A DNA stretch of 64,000 bases, taken from assembly GCA_046352935.1 (NCBI GenBank), contig JAXMGR010000001.1:124001-188000 (forward strand). The letters are read 5' to 3'. The translations under genes and the position numbers were made by a program. This document shows positions 17,441 through 25,948 of this stretch, one piece after another. The stretch is from CAYWMY01 sp046352935. Lineage in GTDB: Bacteria > Pseudomonadota > Gammaproteobacteria > Steroidobacterales > Steroidobacteraceae. How positions within the stretch are numbered: position 1 is the stretch's first letter; every line of letters starts with the position of its first letter. The notes under the pieces were generated by a model, which saw only the letters and a program-made list of their open reading frames with translations, made no database searches and was not told the DNA's origin.

Positions 17441-18217
17441 TCAGTCGAGGATGATGAATCCATGGCGGCGGAAGACGGCGGCCGCCGCGGCGCTCCGCAC
17501 GTAGTCCAGGAACTTCGCGGCGCCGGATCCGCCACGCGCGGTCACGGCGAACGGGTAGACGATCTTCGGGTGCGAAGTGACGGGGAACGTGTCGACGAGG
17601 CGTACGCGCCGGTCGATCGCCGCATCGGTGGCGTAGACGATGCCGAGCGGCGCGTCACCGCGCGCGACGAAGGCGAGCGCCGTGCGCACCGAATCGGCGC
17701 GCACGAGGCGGTCGGCGACGCCGTCCCACACCCCGAGTGTCCGCAGCGCGGCGCGCGCATAGCGCCCCACGGGCACGGAATCGGGATCGCCGGTCGCGAG
17801 CCGGCCGCCCTCGCCGAGCGCCCCCGCGAGTCCGAATCTGGCTGCGATCTTCAGGTCCACCCTGCTGTCCGCCGGCGCGATGAGCACGAGGCGGTTGCCG
17901 AGGACGTCGTGGCGCGTGTCCGCCCGGATGAGCTGACGCGACTGGAGATAGTCCATCCACTCGCCGTCGGCGGATGCGAACACATCGGCATCGGCGCCTG
18001 CTTCGATCTGGCGTGCGAGCATCGAGCTCGCCGCGAAGGAGAACTTCACGGGCGGTCCGCCCGCGGCCTCGAAGCCGCGGCCGATCTCGCCGAGTGCATC
18101 GGTGAGCGATGCGGCGGCGTAGACGAGCAGGGGCTTCGCCGGGGCGGGTCCGGCCGCGACACAGGCCAGCGGCAGCGCGGCAAGGAGCAGGGCGAAGAGA
18201 CGGCGAGTGGTTTTCAT
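17441..18217 (-). CDS. modA: Molybdate ABC transporter substrate-binding protein ModA
   Basis: A 258-residue periplasmic binding protein. Signal peptide about 1-21, then the ModA opening LLVYAAASLTDALGEI (about 29-44) and the ligand-contact regions FSFAASSMLARQIEAGADADVFASA and GDAPLGIVYATDAA. It captures molybdate (and often tungstate) for ModBC. It is separated from modC by about 140 bp holding a hairpin and a ModE-type operator, so it heads its own unit, followed by the porin. The ATG at 18217 fits the signal peptide. Confidence 0.94.
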   Translation of the reverse strand: MKTTRRLFALLLAALPLACVAAGPAPAKPLLVYAAASLTDALGEIGRGFEAAGGPPVKFSFAASSMLARQIEAGADADVFASADGEWMDYLQSRQLIRADTRHDVLGNRLVLIAPADSRVDLKIAARFGLAGALGEGGRLATGDPDSVPVGRYARAALRTLGVWDGVADRLVRADSVRTALAFVARGDAPLGIVYATDAAIDRRVRLVDTFPVTSHPKIVYPFAVTARGGSGAAKFLDYVRSAAAAAVFRRHGFIILD

Positions 18218-18240
18218 GGAGTCTCCGGTGCGCGGTCCAT

Positions 18241-18264
18241 CGCAATATAATCGACTACATAACG
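18241..18264. promoter_or_regulatory. ModE operator upstream of modA
   Basis: A 24-bp imperfect palindrome with left half CGCAATATA and right half TACATAACG, six nt between. It is close to the ModE operator of the E. coli mod operon as I recall it (about 19 of 24 positions). It lies 23 bp before the modA ATG, right for molybdate-dependent repression. modE is encoded 2 kb away. Confidence 0.75.
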
Positions 18265-18326
18265 AGGTGCCAGTCGATGTCCGGATCGGCCCCGGCGGAC
18301 GGGTGTCGCCGCGGTGCTTGCGGAGC

Positions 18327-18357
18327 CGGGCCCGCCCTGGCCGCGAGGCCGGGCCCG
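18327..18357 (-). terminator. Hairpin after modC
   Basis: Two copies of the self-complementary octamer CGGGCCCG (18327-18334 and 18350-18357) can pair as a stem right after the modC stop codon. No T-tract follows. It separates modEBC from the modA unit. Confidence 0.4.
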
Positions 18358-19470
18358 TCAGGTCCGCACCGGATCCGCGGACTCGGCCGGGAACAGGTGG
18401 CCGCGCAGCGTGACGGCCTTGACGAGCACCCACAGCGGCTTGCCCGTCGCGAGCCCGAGCTCCCGCGCCGCGGCCGTGGTCACGCGCGCCATGAGCCGCG
18501 CGCCGCCGATGTCGACGGTGACGAGCGCGCTGCCGGGGTCCTCCGTCTCGATCGCGGTGACGGTCCCCTGCAGTTCATTGCGCACCGACAGACCGTGCGG
18601 GCGCTCGGTCGCGACGATGAGATCGCGCGCCAGCAGCTGCACGCGCACGCGCTGGCCCGGCTGCAGCGCGCCGCGATCCACGCGGATCCGGCCCGCGCCG
18701 ATGCCGACCTCCGCGAGCCCGGTGGTGGCATCGATGGTGTGGACCAAGCCGTCGACGATCGCGCCGACCGCATCGGCGCCGACCGCACGACGCAACGCGG
18801 GCACGAGGCTCAGGGCGCCGAGGTCGCCCGCGGCAGTCACGCGGCCCGCCTCCAGCAGCACGACGTGCGTAGCGAGCCGCACGACCTCCTCGAACTGGTG
18901 GCTGATGTAGACCATCGGGATGCGCAGCGCATCGCGCGCACGCTCGAGATAGGGGATCACCTCGTCGCGCCGCGGCCGGTCCAGTGACGCCAGCGGTTCG
19001 TCGAGCAGCAGCAGGCGTGGCTGCGACAGCAGCGCGCGTCCGAGCGCGACGCGCTGCCTCTCGCCGCCCGAGAGCTGGTGTGGTCGTCGCGCGAGCAGCG
19101 GCCCCAGGCCGAGCAATGCGACCACGTCGTCGAAGGCGAACCGCTGGCCGTCGTGCGCGGCGCGCCGCAGGCCGTAGCGCAGGTTGGCCTCGACGGACAG
19201 ATGCGGGAAGAGCCGCGCCTCCTGGAACACGTAGCCGAGTCCGCGCCGCTCGGCGGGTACATCGATGCCGCGCGCGGAATCGAACAGCACTTCGTCGCCG
19301 ATCGCGAGCCGGCCGTCGTCCGGCCGCAGCAGCCCCGCGATCAGGTTGGCGGCCGTCGTCTTGCCGCAGCCCGAGGGACCGAACAGTGCCGCGACACCCG
19401 CCGAGGGAAGCTCGAATCCGACATCGAGTTCGAAGTCGCCGCGCCGCCTGCGAAACCTTGCCGACAGCAT
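18358..19470 (-). CDS. modC: Molybdate ABC transporter ATP-binding protein ModC
   Basis: A 370-residue ATPase. Walker A GPSGCGKTT (about 30-38), signature LSGGERQRVALGRAL, Walker B LLLLDEPLASLD and the switch His in YISHQFEEV. A C-terminal Mop/TOBE domain (from about 295, RNELQGTVTAIETEDPGSALVTV) binds oxyanion and can give feedback. It energises ModB. The ATG at 19470 lies 2 bp after the modB stop; a much longer frame upstream is a shadow of modB. Confidence 0.94.
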   Translation of the reverse strand: MLSARFRRRRGDFELDVGFELPSAGVAALFGPSGCGKTTAANLIAGLLRPDDGRLAIGDEVLFDSARGIDVPAERRGLGYVFQEARLFPHLSVEANLRYGLRRAAHDGQRFAFDDVVALLGLGPLLARRPHQLSGGERQRVALGRALLSQPRLLLLDEPLASLDRPRRDEVIPYLERARDALRIPMVYISHQFEEVVRLATHVVLLEAGRVTAAGDLGALSLVPALRRAVGADAVGAIVDGLVHTIDATTGLAEVGIGAGRIRVDRGALQPGQRVRVQLLARDLIVATERPHGLSVRNELQGTVTAIETEDPGSALVTVDIGGARLMARVTTAAARELGLATGKPLWVLVKAVTLRGHLFPAESADPVRT

Positions 19471-19472
19471 GC

Positions 19473-20174
19473 TCAGCGCCCCAGCTTCCGGCGCACGGTC
19501 CGGGCGAGCGCCTCGGACAGCAGCAGTCCCGTGAGACCGAGCGTGAACGAGATGGCCGCGAGCCTCGCCGCCACGGCGTCGCCGCCCGGCGTCTGCAGCG
19601 CCGCGTAGAGTGCGAGCGGCAGCGTCTGCGTCTCCCCGGGCACGTTGCCCACGAAGGTCATGACGGCCCCGAATTCGCCGAGGCCCGCGGCGAAGGCGGT
19701 GATCGCGCCCGCGAGGATTCCCGGCGCCATGAGCGGCAGGGTGATCGAGAAGAATCGGTCGACGGGGCCCGCGCCCAGCGTGCGCGCGGCGTCCTCGAGG
19801 CCGCGATCGACGCCTTCCAGCGCGATGCGGATCGCCCGCACGACGAGCGGGAACGACATCACCGCGGTGGCGAGTGCCGCGCCCCCGCGGGTGAACACCA
19901 GATGGATGTCGAAGCTGCGTGCGAGCCAGCCGCCCAGCGGGCCGCGTGCGCCGAACAGCAGCAACAGCAGGTAGCCGACCATCACGGGCGGCAGCACCAG
20001 GGGCAGGTGGACCGTCGCATCCAGCAGCATCCGGCCCGGGAAGCGCCGCCGCGTGAGCAGCCACGCGACCAGGATCGCAGGGCCCGTGCCCAGCAGCACG
20101 CTCTGCAGCGACACGAGCACGCTGAGGCGCAGGGCCGCGACCTCGACAGGCCCGAAGAAGCCCGCCTCAGTCAT
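19473..20174 (-). CDS. modB: Molybdate ABC transporter permease ModB
   Basis: A 233-residue inner-membrane permease with five or six hydrophobic segments. The ABC-contacting EAA loop is DAARTLGAGPVDRFFSITLPL (about 130-150), followed by GEFGAVMTFVGNVPGETQTLPLALY, typical of ModB. The start overlaps the modE stop by 8 bp and the stop is 2 bp from modC, so modE-modB-modC form one transcription unit. Confidence 0.94.
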   Translation of the reverse strand: MTEAGFFGPVEVAALRLSVLVSLQSVLLGTGPAILVAWLLTRRRFPGRMLLDATVHLPLVLPPVMVGYLLLLLFGARGPLGGWLARSFDIHLVFTRGGAALATAVMSFPLVVRAIRIALEGVDRGLEDAARTLGAGPVDRFFSITLPLMAPGILAGAITAFAAGLGEFGAVMTFVGNVPGETQTLPLALYAALQTPGGDAVAARLAAISFTLGLTGLLLSEALARTVRRKLGR

Positions 20175-20994
20175 TGACGGCGATCAGCACGTGCGACGCC
20201 TTGACGAGCGCGACGCAGGGCGAGCCCTTGCGCAGGCCGAGTTCCTTCAGGCCCTCCCGCGTGACGATCGCGACCACCGTCCTCGATCCGGCGAGCTCGA
20301 TCTTGACCTCGCAATTGACCGCGCCCTGCGTGATCGAGGCGATGGTTCCGACCAGCCGGTTGCGCGCGCTGATGCGGATGCCGGGGTCCGGCGACAGCAG
20401 CACGAGGCTCGACTTGATGAGTGCCACGGCCTCGCGTCCGCGCTTCAGCCCCAGCTCGTCGACCGCCTCGCGCGTGATGTTGGCGAAGATCTCGATGCCG
20501 TCGCCGACGTCGAGCACGACGTCGGCGTTCACGGCGCCGCGCTGCACGCGGGTGACGACGCCGCGCAGCTGGTTCCGGGCGCTCGTCTTCATCGTGATGG
20601 ACTTGAGCACTTCGTTGAGGCGCGCGGCATCGTGCATCTCGGTCTGCAGGCGCTCGACCACGCGCCGCTGGCCGGTCTCCAGCTTGCGGTAGAGCTCGAC
20701 GAGCTGCCGTCCGTGATCCGTCAGGCGCGTGCCGCCGCCGTGCCGCCCGCCCGTGGCGCGGATCACCAGCGGGGCGGCCGCGAGGTTGTTCATCGCATCC
20801 ACCGCGTCCCAGGCCGCCTTGTAGCTGAGGCCGACGGCCTTCGCGCCTGCCGTGATCGAGCCGTGTGCGCCGATGGCCTCGAGCAGCGCGATGCGTTTCC
20901 CGCTGACCGGCGCGCCGCCCGCCTGGTCGAGCCAGAGGCCCGCCCCGAGCCGGAGCGTCTTGTCGTCCTTCTTCGCGGACCTGCGCGTCGCCAT
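20167..20994 (-). CDS. modE: Molybdate-responsive regulator ModE
   Basis: A 275-residue regulator: an N-terminal winged HTH (about 30-120, IALLEAIGAHGSITAGAKAVGLSYKAAWDAV) and two tandem Mop domains (about 138-205 and 210-273, each opening SARNxLxG). With molybdate bound it represses mod genes and can activate molybdoenzyme genes. It is first in modEBC. A second ModE-like palindrome 27 bp upstream suggests autoregulation. Confidence 0.95.
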   Translation of the reverse strand: MATRRSAKKDDKTLRLGAGLWLDQAGGAPVSGKRIALLEAIGAHGSITAGAKAVGLSYKAAWDAVDAMNNLAAAPLVIRATGGRHGGGTRLTDHGRQLVELYRKLETGQRRVVERLQTEMHDAARLNEVLKSITMKTSARNQLRGVVTRVQRGAVNADVVLDVGDGIEIFANITREAVDELGLKRGREAVALIKSSLVLLSPDPGIRISARNRLVGTIASITQGAVNCEVKIELAGSRTVVAIVTREGLKELGLRKGSPCVALVKASHVLIAVND

Positions 20995-21021
20995 GGTGAG
21001 TGCCCCGCCTTCCCGCCCTGT

Positions 21022-21045
21022 CGCAATATTACCGACTTTACGACG
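21022..21045. promoter_or_regulatory. Probable second ModE-type operator, upstream of modE
   Basis: The bases open CGCAATATT and end TTTACGACG, with CCGAC in the middle. It matches the modA site (18241-18264) at about 17 of 24 positions but is less symmetric. It lies 27 bp before the modE ATG. Two such similar sites within 3 kb, each before a mod unit, are unlikely by chance. Confidence 0.55.
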
Positions 21046-21159
21046 GTCGGGCTGCCCCGGCGGGTCCGTGGGGTGCCGCCGCGTCCCGCGCCGCCGGGCG
21101 CAGGGGAACCGGACGACGTGCCATCAGTGGGGGAGGCCGGCGTCGTGCGGTGCCGGGAG

Positions 21160-21885
21160 TCAGTCCGCGACGAGGCGGCGGCTGCGCTTGAGGTGCAGCG
21201 CCGTCGCCCACAGCGCGATCGTGACTCCCATGACGGCGAGCACGGCGTTCCGCAGCGTCTCGTGTCCCGCGAAGCTGTGCGCCGGTTTCCAGGTGTGCCA
21301 CAGCGCCAGCAGGTAGATCATGGACAGCCAGCCGAAGGGCGTGCCGTATTCCTTCACGACCACGCGGCGCCAGCGGAAGCTCATGGAGCGCAGCGTGGTG
21401 CCGAGCCCCGCAAGACGCGGCAGGAAACGCGGCACCGCCCGGCAGTAGTCCTCGAACGGTGCACCGAAGCGGCCGCGCAGGAAGTCCTCCTCCGCCGCCG
21501 TGATCGCGCAATAGATGAGCAGGAACAGCGGCATGGCGATCGCGATCGTGGTGAGGCTGTTCGAGGCGATCGCGACTCCGGTCATGATGAGCAGGTTGCC
21601 GACGTACATCGGATTGCGGCTGTGCGCATAGAGCCCCTCGGTGACGAGATCCTCGGCGTAGATGCGGCGGTTGCGGCCGCCGCGGATGATGTACTTGAGC
21701 CCGATGGTCGCGACGCGGACCACCTGCCCGGTCAGCGACACGAGCAGGCCCGCGGCCACGGCCCGCAGCGGCTCGGCCGCGAGCGGAAGGCCCGGCAGCA
21801 GCACGAGCGGCACCAGCAGCGGGAAGAGTCCGTTGCGGACGTGGAAGAGGAAGTTCCCGAGCGCGACGAGCGCGCGGCTGCGCAT
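21160..21885 (-). CDS. Isoprenylcysteine carboxyl methyltransferase-family membrane protein
   Basis: A 241-residue membrane methyltransferase of the ICMT/phospholipid N-methyltransferase superfamily with about five to six hydrophobic segments. The SAM-binding signature is GLYAHSRNPMYVGNLLIMTGVAI (about 91-113), followed by EEDFLRGRFGAPFEDYCRAVPRFLP. The substrate is unknown; bacterial members methylate lipids or small isoprenoids. Its ATG overlaps the cmoA-like stop by one base (TGATG), so the two are translationally coupled. The C-terminal 70 residues add a further membrane hairpin beyond the usual domain. Confidence 0.78.
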   Translation of the reverse strand: MRSRALVALGNFLFHVRNGLFPLLVPLVLLPGLPLAAEPLRAVAAGLLVSLTGQVVRVATIGLKYIIRGGRNRRIYAEDLVTEGLYAHSRNPMYVGNLLIMTGVAIASNSLTTIAIAMPLFLLIYCAITAAEEDFLRGRFGAPFEDYCRAVPRFLPRLAGLGTTLRSMSFRWRRVVVKEYGTPFGWLSMIYLLALWHTWKPAHSFAGHETLRNAVLAVMGVTIALWATALHLKRSRRLVAD

Positions 21886-22619
21886 CACTTGAGCGCCACG
21901 ATGCCGCAGAAGTTGTACCACTTGAAGAACACGTCGACGTAGCGGAAGCCCGCGCGCAGCAGCATCTCGCGGTTCTCGAGCAGCTTGTAGGGGATCAGCA
22001 CGTTTTCGAGCGCCTCGCGCTTCTGCGTGATCTCCAGCTCCGAGTAGCCGTTGCGACGCTTCAGGTCGTAGTAGTACTTGATGAACAGCCGGTTGAAGTG
22101 CGAGTCCTCGCCGAGCACTTTCTCCAGCAGGATCAGCCCGCCGTTCGTGTTGAGCCCCTTGAAGATGTCGGCGACGAGCTGGTCGCGGTGCAGCGGCCGG
22201 ATGAACTGCAACGTGAAGGCCATCACCGCGAGCGAGGCGTTGTGCATCTCGACGCCGCCGTTGAGATCGGCGGTGCGCAGCTCGTATTCATGGGCGAAGC
22301 CGTGCTGCTTCATCTTGGCTTCGCAGCGCGCCAGCATGTCGGGCGCATCGTCGATGCCGAAGAACTTCACATCCTTCGGCGCGACCCGGTCGAGCAGCAC
22401 GAGCGTCGTCCCCGTGGCGCAGCCGAGGTCGTAGACGTTCGTGCCGGGCTCGATGAGGTCGCTGGCGAGCTCGGCCGTCATGCGCTGCATCTCGTCGTAG
22501 AACGGCACGGAACGGCTGACCATGTCGTCGAAGACACCCGCGACCTCGGCCGTGAACCTGAAGTCGAAAGGCTTCTTCTCGTCGGCGAAGTACTGGTCGC
22601 GATCCTTCTCGGAGGTCAT
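21885..22619 (-). CDS. cmoA: CmoA-like carboxy-SAM synthase
   Basis: A 244-residue class I SAM-binding protein close to E. coli CmoA (247 residues): NVYDLGCATGTTL (SAM loop), FTLQFIRPLHRDQLV and KRRNGYSELEITQKREALENVL, the last almost identical to CmoA and holding the Arg that contacts the carboxylate of carboxy-SAM. CmoA makes carboxy-SAM from SAM and prephenate for CmoB, which modifies wobble uridine in tRNA. The usual partner cmoB is not adjacent; a membrane methyltransferase is. It could be the housekeeping CmoA or a paralogue serving the neighbour. Confidence 0.83.
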   Translation of the reverse strand: MTSEKDRDQYFADEKKPFDFRFTAEVAGVFDDMVSRSVPFYDEMQRMTAELASDLIEPGTNVYDLGCATGTTLVLLDRVAPKDVKFFGIDDAPDMLARCEAKMKQHGFAHEYELRTADLNGGVEMHNASLAVMAFTLQFIRPLHRDQLVADIFKGLNTNGGLILLEKVLGEDSHFNRLFIKYYYDLKRRNGYSELEITQKREALENVLIPYKLLENREMLLRAGFRYVDVFFKWYNFCGIVALK

Positions 22620-22687
22620 CGGCGGCTCCGCGGTGCGCGCGCCGGGACCGGAACGGTTCGACCGCGCGCTCGCTCTTGCGGATCGAA

Positions 22688-22693
22688 ATTCTA
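22688..22693 (-). promoter_or_regulatory. Candidate -10 box for the cmoA unit
   Basis: On the minus strand the bases read TAGAAT (5 of 6 to TATAAT), 68 nt before the cmoA ATG. No strong -35 is visible. Confidence 0.35.
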
Positions 22694-22767
22694 GCAGCTT
22701 GTCGACGGCTGACCGCTGAAGGCTGTTGCCATCGGTGTGGCGGCATTCAGTGCCGTGGCCGGATCGC

Positions 22768-23493
22768 TCAGGTTCCTGCCATGCCCGGCATCTCGTCATA
22801 CGTCCGCCCGCCCAGCATCCGGCCGTAACGGTGCTTGCGCACGCCGCCCCACTGCTTGAAGAAGAACGCGACTCCCGCGCTGCGGCACTGCGCGAGGATG
22901 TTCTCGACCCAGGCGGGGTCCATCGGCCGTGCGCGCGGTCCGGATTCGCCGCCGACGATGACCCAGTGGATGCCCTCGAGCGGCAGCCGCTCGATGGGGC
23001 CGAGCAACGGCTCCACCGACAGGAACCGGACCACTGCCGGCACCGCGGCGAGGTCGACGGCGCGCCGCGCCCGGCGCTGATCCTCGACGCTGACGCCCAT
23101 CCAGACATTCGCCGGCCACTCCAGCTCGCCGGCGGCGGCGATCGCACGCAGTCGCGCCGAGCGCTTGGTCAGGATCTGGAACTGGTGCTGCGGGCAGCGT
23201 GCCATGACCGCGAACACGCGCCGGATGAACTCGATCGGCACGTCCTTGTGGAACAGGTCCGACATCGAATTCACGAACACCTTGCGCGGCGCCTTCCAGC
23301 GCAGCGGCGCATCGAGCGCATCGTCGTGGGTCGCGAGCTCGAAGCCGCGTGCATAACGCGCCGCGCCCATCGCCCGCAGCCGGACGGTCATGCGCTCGGC
23401 ATAGCAGTTCGCGCAGCCCGGGCTGACCTTCGTGCAGCCCGTGACCGGGTTCCAGGTCATCTCGGTCCATTCGATGGCGGAGCGGGTGGCCAA
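22768..23493 (-). CDS. DUF5131 (phage Gp37/Gp68) family three-Cys protein
   Basis: A 241-residue protein with the family opening AIEWTEMTWNPVTGCTKVSPGCANCYAE, giving the three-Cys motif C20, C27 and C30, and later SVEPLLGPI and WVIVGGESG. The family is thought to be a radical-SAM-like iron-sulfur protein and is usually paired with TcmP (three-Cys-motif partner) in mobile or defence loci. The start is TTG at 23493, which gives the canonical N-terminus. The partner gene 17 bp upstream is broken, so this copy may lack its partner. Confidence 0.85.
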   Translation of the reverse strand: MATRSAIEWTEMTWNPVTGCTKVSPGCANCYAERMTVRLRAMGAARYARGFELATHDDALDAPLRWKAPRKVFVNSMSDLFHKDVPIEFIRRVFAVMARCPQHQFQILTKRSARLRAIAAAGELEWPANVWMGVSVEDQRRARRAVDLAAVPAVVRFLSVEPLLGPIERLPLEGIHWVIVGGESGPRARPMDPAWVENILAQCRSAGVAFFFKQWGGVRKHRYGRMLGGRTYDEMPGMAGT

Positions 23494-23510
23494 GCGTCGG
23501 TTCCTGTCGG

Positions 23511-24305
23511 TCAGAAGCCGAGACCCTGTTGTGGGTCGACGTGCCGTATTTTGTCCCAGAACTCGGACGCCTTCTCGTTCTTAGCGGCCAGAGCCAGCCA
23601 GTACAGCGGCTGGTTCTTCGATCCCCGCACCAGTTCGAACTGATCGTGCTCGAACACCGAGAATCCCAGCGCCTGCACCCGGCCGATCCAGTACTCGATG
23701 ATCCGGCGGCGCACTGTGTGCCGCCTTCTGGTCCACGGGACGCGCCACCGGGCGCGAACGAATCGAACTGATGCTCGTCGCTGGCGATGGCTGCTCAGGT
23801 TGCGCTGCAGGTCCATGGCGCTCGTGATCACAGGTCGACCCCTGAAGGCGCGAAGGCCTGATGACGGCACGACAGCGCGCCCAGGCTGAACGGATCCAGG
23901 AAGACGAGAGCGCGAGGTTCAGTTCGGGCGACCTGCCGGCGACGTCCGCGGCGTTTCCCGAATAGGGCGGACCGCCATGCCGCCCGCGAGCGCCGGCGGC
24001 CGTGGCCTCGAAGCGCGGGTCGGCATCGCCGATATGGATGGCCGAGAACGGTCGCTTTCGTTCCGCGGCCGCCAGGGCCGCGACCAGGGCACTGCCCGGC
24101 AGAACCTCGTCCCCGTCCCGCGCGGCAGTAGCCCGGCCCGCAGAACAGGTCGATGTAGGTCGCGCCGGCCTTGCCGGGACCGATGAATCCGGCACGTACA
24201 GATCCGACGTACCGGCGCAGCACGTGCTTGTCGCGGGTCCAGGCCCGACTTCGCCGACGGCAGGCCGTCGTCGGCCGGTACGAAACCGTCGGTCATCGCG
24301 GGCAT
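23511..24305 (-). pseudogene. Broken three-Cys-motif partner protein gene (tcmP)
   Basis: Pieces of a TcmP-like methyltransferase-fold protein lie in order on the minus strand but in different frames: an N-terminal FVPADDGLPSAKSGLD, then LLRRYVGSVRAG and YIDLFCGPG in another frame (about 24130-24220), then FSAIHIGDADPRFE and RGRHGGPPYSGNAADVAG in a third, and a C-terminal piece ending DPQQGLGF (23514-23700). At least three shifts are needed to join them. Its position next to DUF5131 supports the identity. The neighbour downstream is intact, so this is decay and not a poor read across the whole region. Confidence 0.7.
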
Positions 24306-24440
24306 CCATTCCCGTTGCCGATATCGCCAGCCATTGTGCCACCCGGGTGCGTCCGGCCGAATATCGGCCCGGAACGCCCCGATCGCGACCGTCGCCCGCC
24401 TGGGTACACTCGCCTTCGCCCGACAAAACACCGCTGACGC

Positions 24441-25317
24441 ATGGCCTGAAGAAATCCGGTATTCCTCCCTGTGGGCGAGCTGCGACGAGCTGCGCGGCGG
24501 CATGGACGCGAGCAGTACAAGGACTACGTGCTGGTGCTGCTGTTCGTGAAGTACGTGAGCGACCGCTACGCCGGCCAGCCCTATGCCGCGATCACCATCC
24601 CGCCGGGCGCGAGCTTCGCCGACATGGTCGCGCTGAAGGCCAGCCCGGCATCGGCGACCAGATCAACAAGAAGATCCTGGCGCCGCTGGCCGCGGCCAAC
24701 CGCCTGTCCGATATGCCGGACTTCAACGACCCGAACAAGCTCGGCAGCGGCCAGGAGATGGTCGAACGGCTCAGCAACCTGATCGCGATCTTCGAGAACC
24801 CGGCGCTCGATTTCTCGAAGAACCGCGCCGACGGCGACGACCTGCTGGGCGACGCCTACGAATACCTGATGCGGCACTTCGCCACCGAGAGCGGCAAGAG
24901 CAAGGGCCAGTTCTACACGCCGGCCGAGGTGAGCCGCGTGATCGCGCGGCTGATCGGCATCCGCGAGGCCGAGGTCAGCGCCAGCACCACGGTCTACGAC
25001 CCGACCTGCGGCTCCGGCTCGCTGCTGCTGAAGGTCGCCGACGAGGCGGCCCATGCCGCGCAGGCGCATGTGACGCTGTACGGCCAGGAGAAGGACTCCT
25101 CGACCGCCGGCCTCGCGCGCATGAACGTGATCCTGCACGACTACCCGACGGCGGAGGTCGTGCAGGGCAACACGCTGGCGAATCCGCTGTTCCTGGACAG
25201 CGGTTCGCTCAAGACCTTCGACTTCGTCGTCGCCAATCCGCCGTTCTCGGACAAGCGCTGGAGCACCGGCCTCGATCCGGCCAACGATCCGTTCGAGCGC
25301 TTCAAGTTCGACGCGAG
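24441..25317 (+). pseudogene. Frameshifted, truncated type I restriction-modification methylase (hsdM)
   Basis: An HsdM can be followed through several frame changes: the start LKKS, then SSLWASCDELRGGMDAS, then QYKDYVLVLLFVKYVSD, then GIGDQINKKILAPLAAANRLSD onward in one frame. The methylase motifs are clear: GQFYTPAEVSRVIARL, DPTCGSGSLLLK (SAM motif I) and the adenine-methylase motif NPPF (VVANPPFSDKRW). After FERFKF, near 25312, homology stops and the frame runs into unrelated sequence. The rest of HsdM, and HsdS and HsdR, are absent. At least three single-base indels plus truncation make it non-functional. Confidence 0.82.
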
Positions 25318-25346
25318 ATTCTTAAGCCATTGGAATTGCTGCGTGA

Positions 25347-25395
25347 CGCCCGTTGCAACGTCCGACCATGGGTTCGCACGCACGTTGCGCGGGCG
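25347..25395. repeat. Inverted repeat at the hsdM breakpoint
   Basis: CGCCCGTTGCAACGT (25347-25361) and ACGTTGCGCGGGCG (25382-25395) pair over 13 bases with a small internal bulge, across a 20-nt loop. It lies between the truncated hsdM and the stop of the minus-strand DUF2971-like frame. It may be a terminator-like element or the scar of an insertion. Confidence 0.45.
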
Positions 25396-25405
25396 GCAGC
25401 GCCAC

Positions 25406-25948
25406 TCACTCACGTTCAAGGCTTAGACGTTCAAATTTCAAGTTTGGGTAGAATTGGTGCGTCACCGCTTCCACGCTCTTGGCAATCCACAGAGGGCATA
25501 GCGGCGAGGTGCTTACTGACGCGTTGCACGCCGTCAAATCGAGCTTCGCACCGGCCGAGTAGTGCGCCGTGTCGTTCGTGGTCAGCCTAGCTGCGAAGCG
25601 AAACTCTTGGTCAAGACGGAAGAAGCGATGCTTGTGGAACGCCGGGTGTCGAACCGTCACGGTCGGTCCTGCCTCCTCGTCCGGCTCGATCTGAAACACG
25701 GGCCGTTCATAGTCAACGTAGCCGTAAAGAAACTCGAAATTCTCCAGACCGCGGCCTTCTGCAAGGAAGTTCCGCTTTACCCAGACCGTATCCTGTAACT
25801 GCTTTAGCAGCGCCGGTCCGTCGCAAGATACACAGACGCCCTTGTGACCACCGTACGACCGCCACATCAGGTCCGTCAGGGCTTCGCCCGCGTGCCAGCA
25901 CGATACAAACCATCTTTCTGCCACCTCGTCGGAGAATTGGTCGTCCAA
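25406..25948 (-). pseudogene. Probable DUF2971-like protein, N-terminally truncated
   Basis: A 180-residue frame with features of the DUF2971 family: RWFVSCWHAGEALTDLMWRSYGGHKGVCVSC, YGYVDYERPVF and AFHKHRFFRLDQEFRFAAR. The family usually has about 80 more N-terminal residues (LYKY-type opening), which are missing; an in-frame TAA lies at 25988-25990 and the only start available is TTG at 25948. Base composition is less GC-rich than the neighbours, indicating transfer. Function is unknown; such genes are common in mobile and defence regions. Confidence 0.5.

Noticed and set aside
25347..25395. Inverted repeat as an integron attC site
   Set aside because: The stem is long and nearly perfect and the RYYYAAC/GTTRRRY core sites are missing. 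A weak match to attC half-sites near 25943-25990 also lacks the paired arm. No integrase is present.
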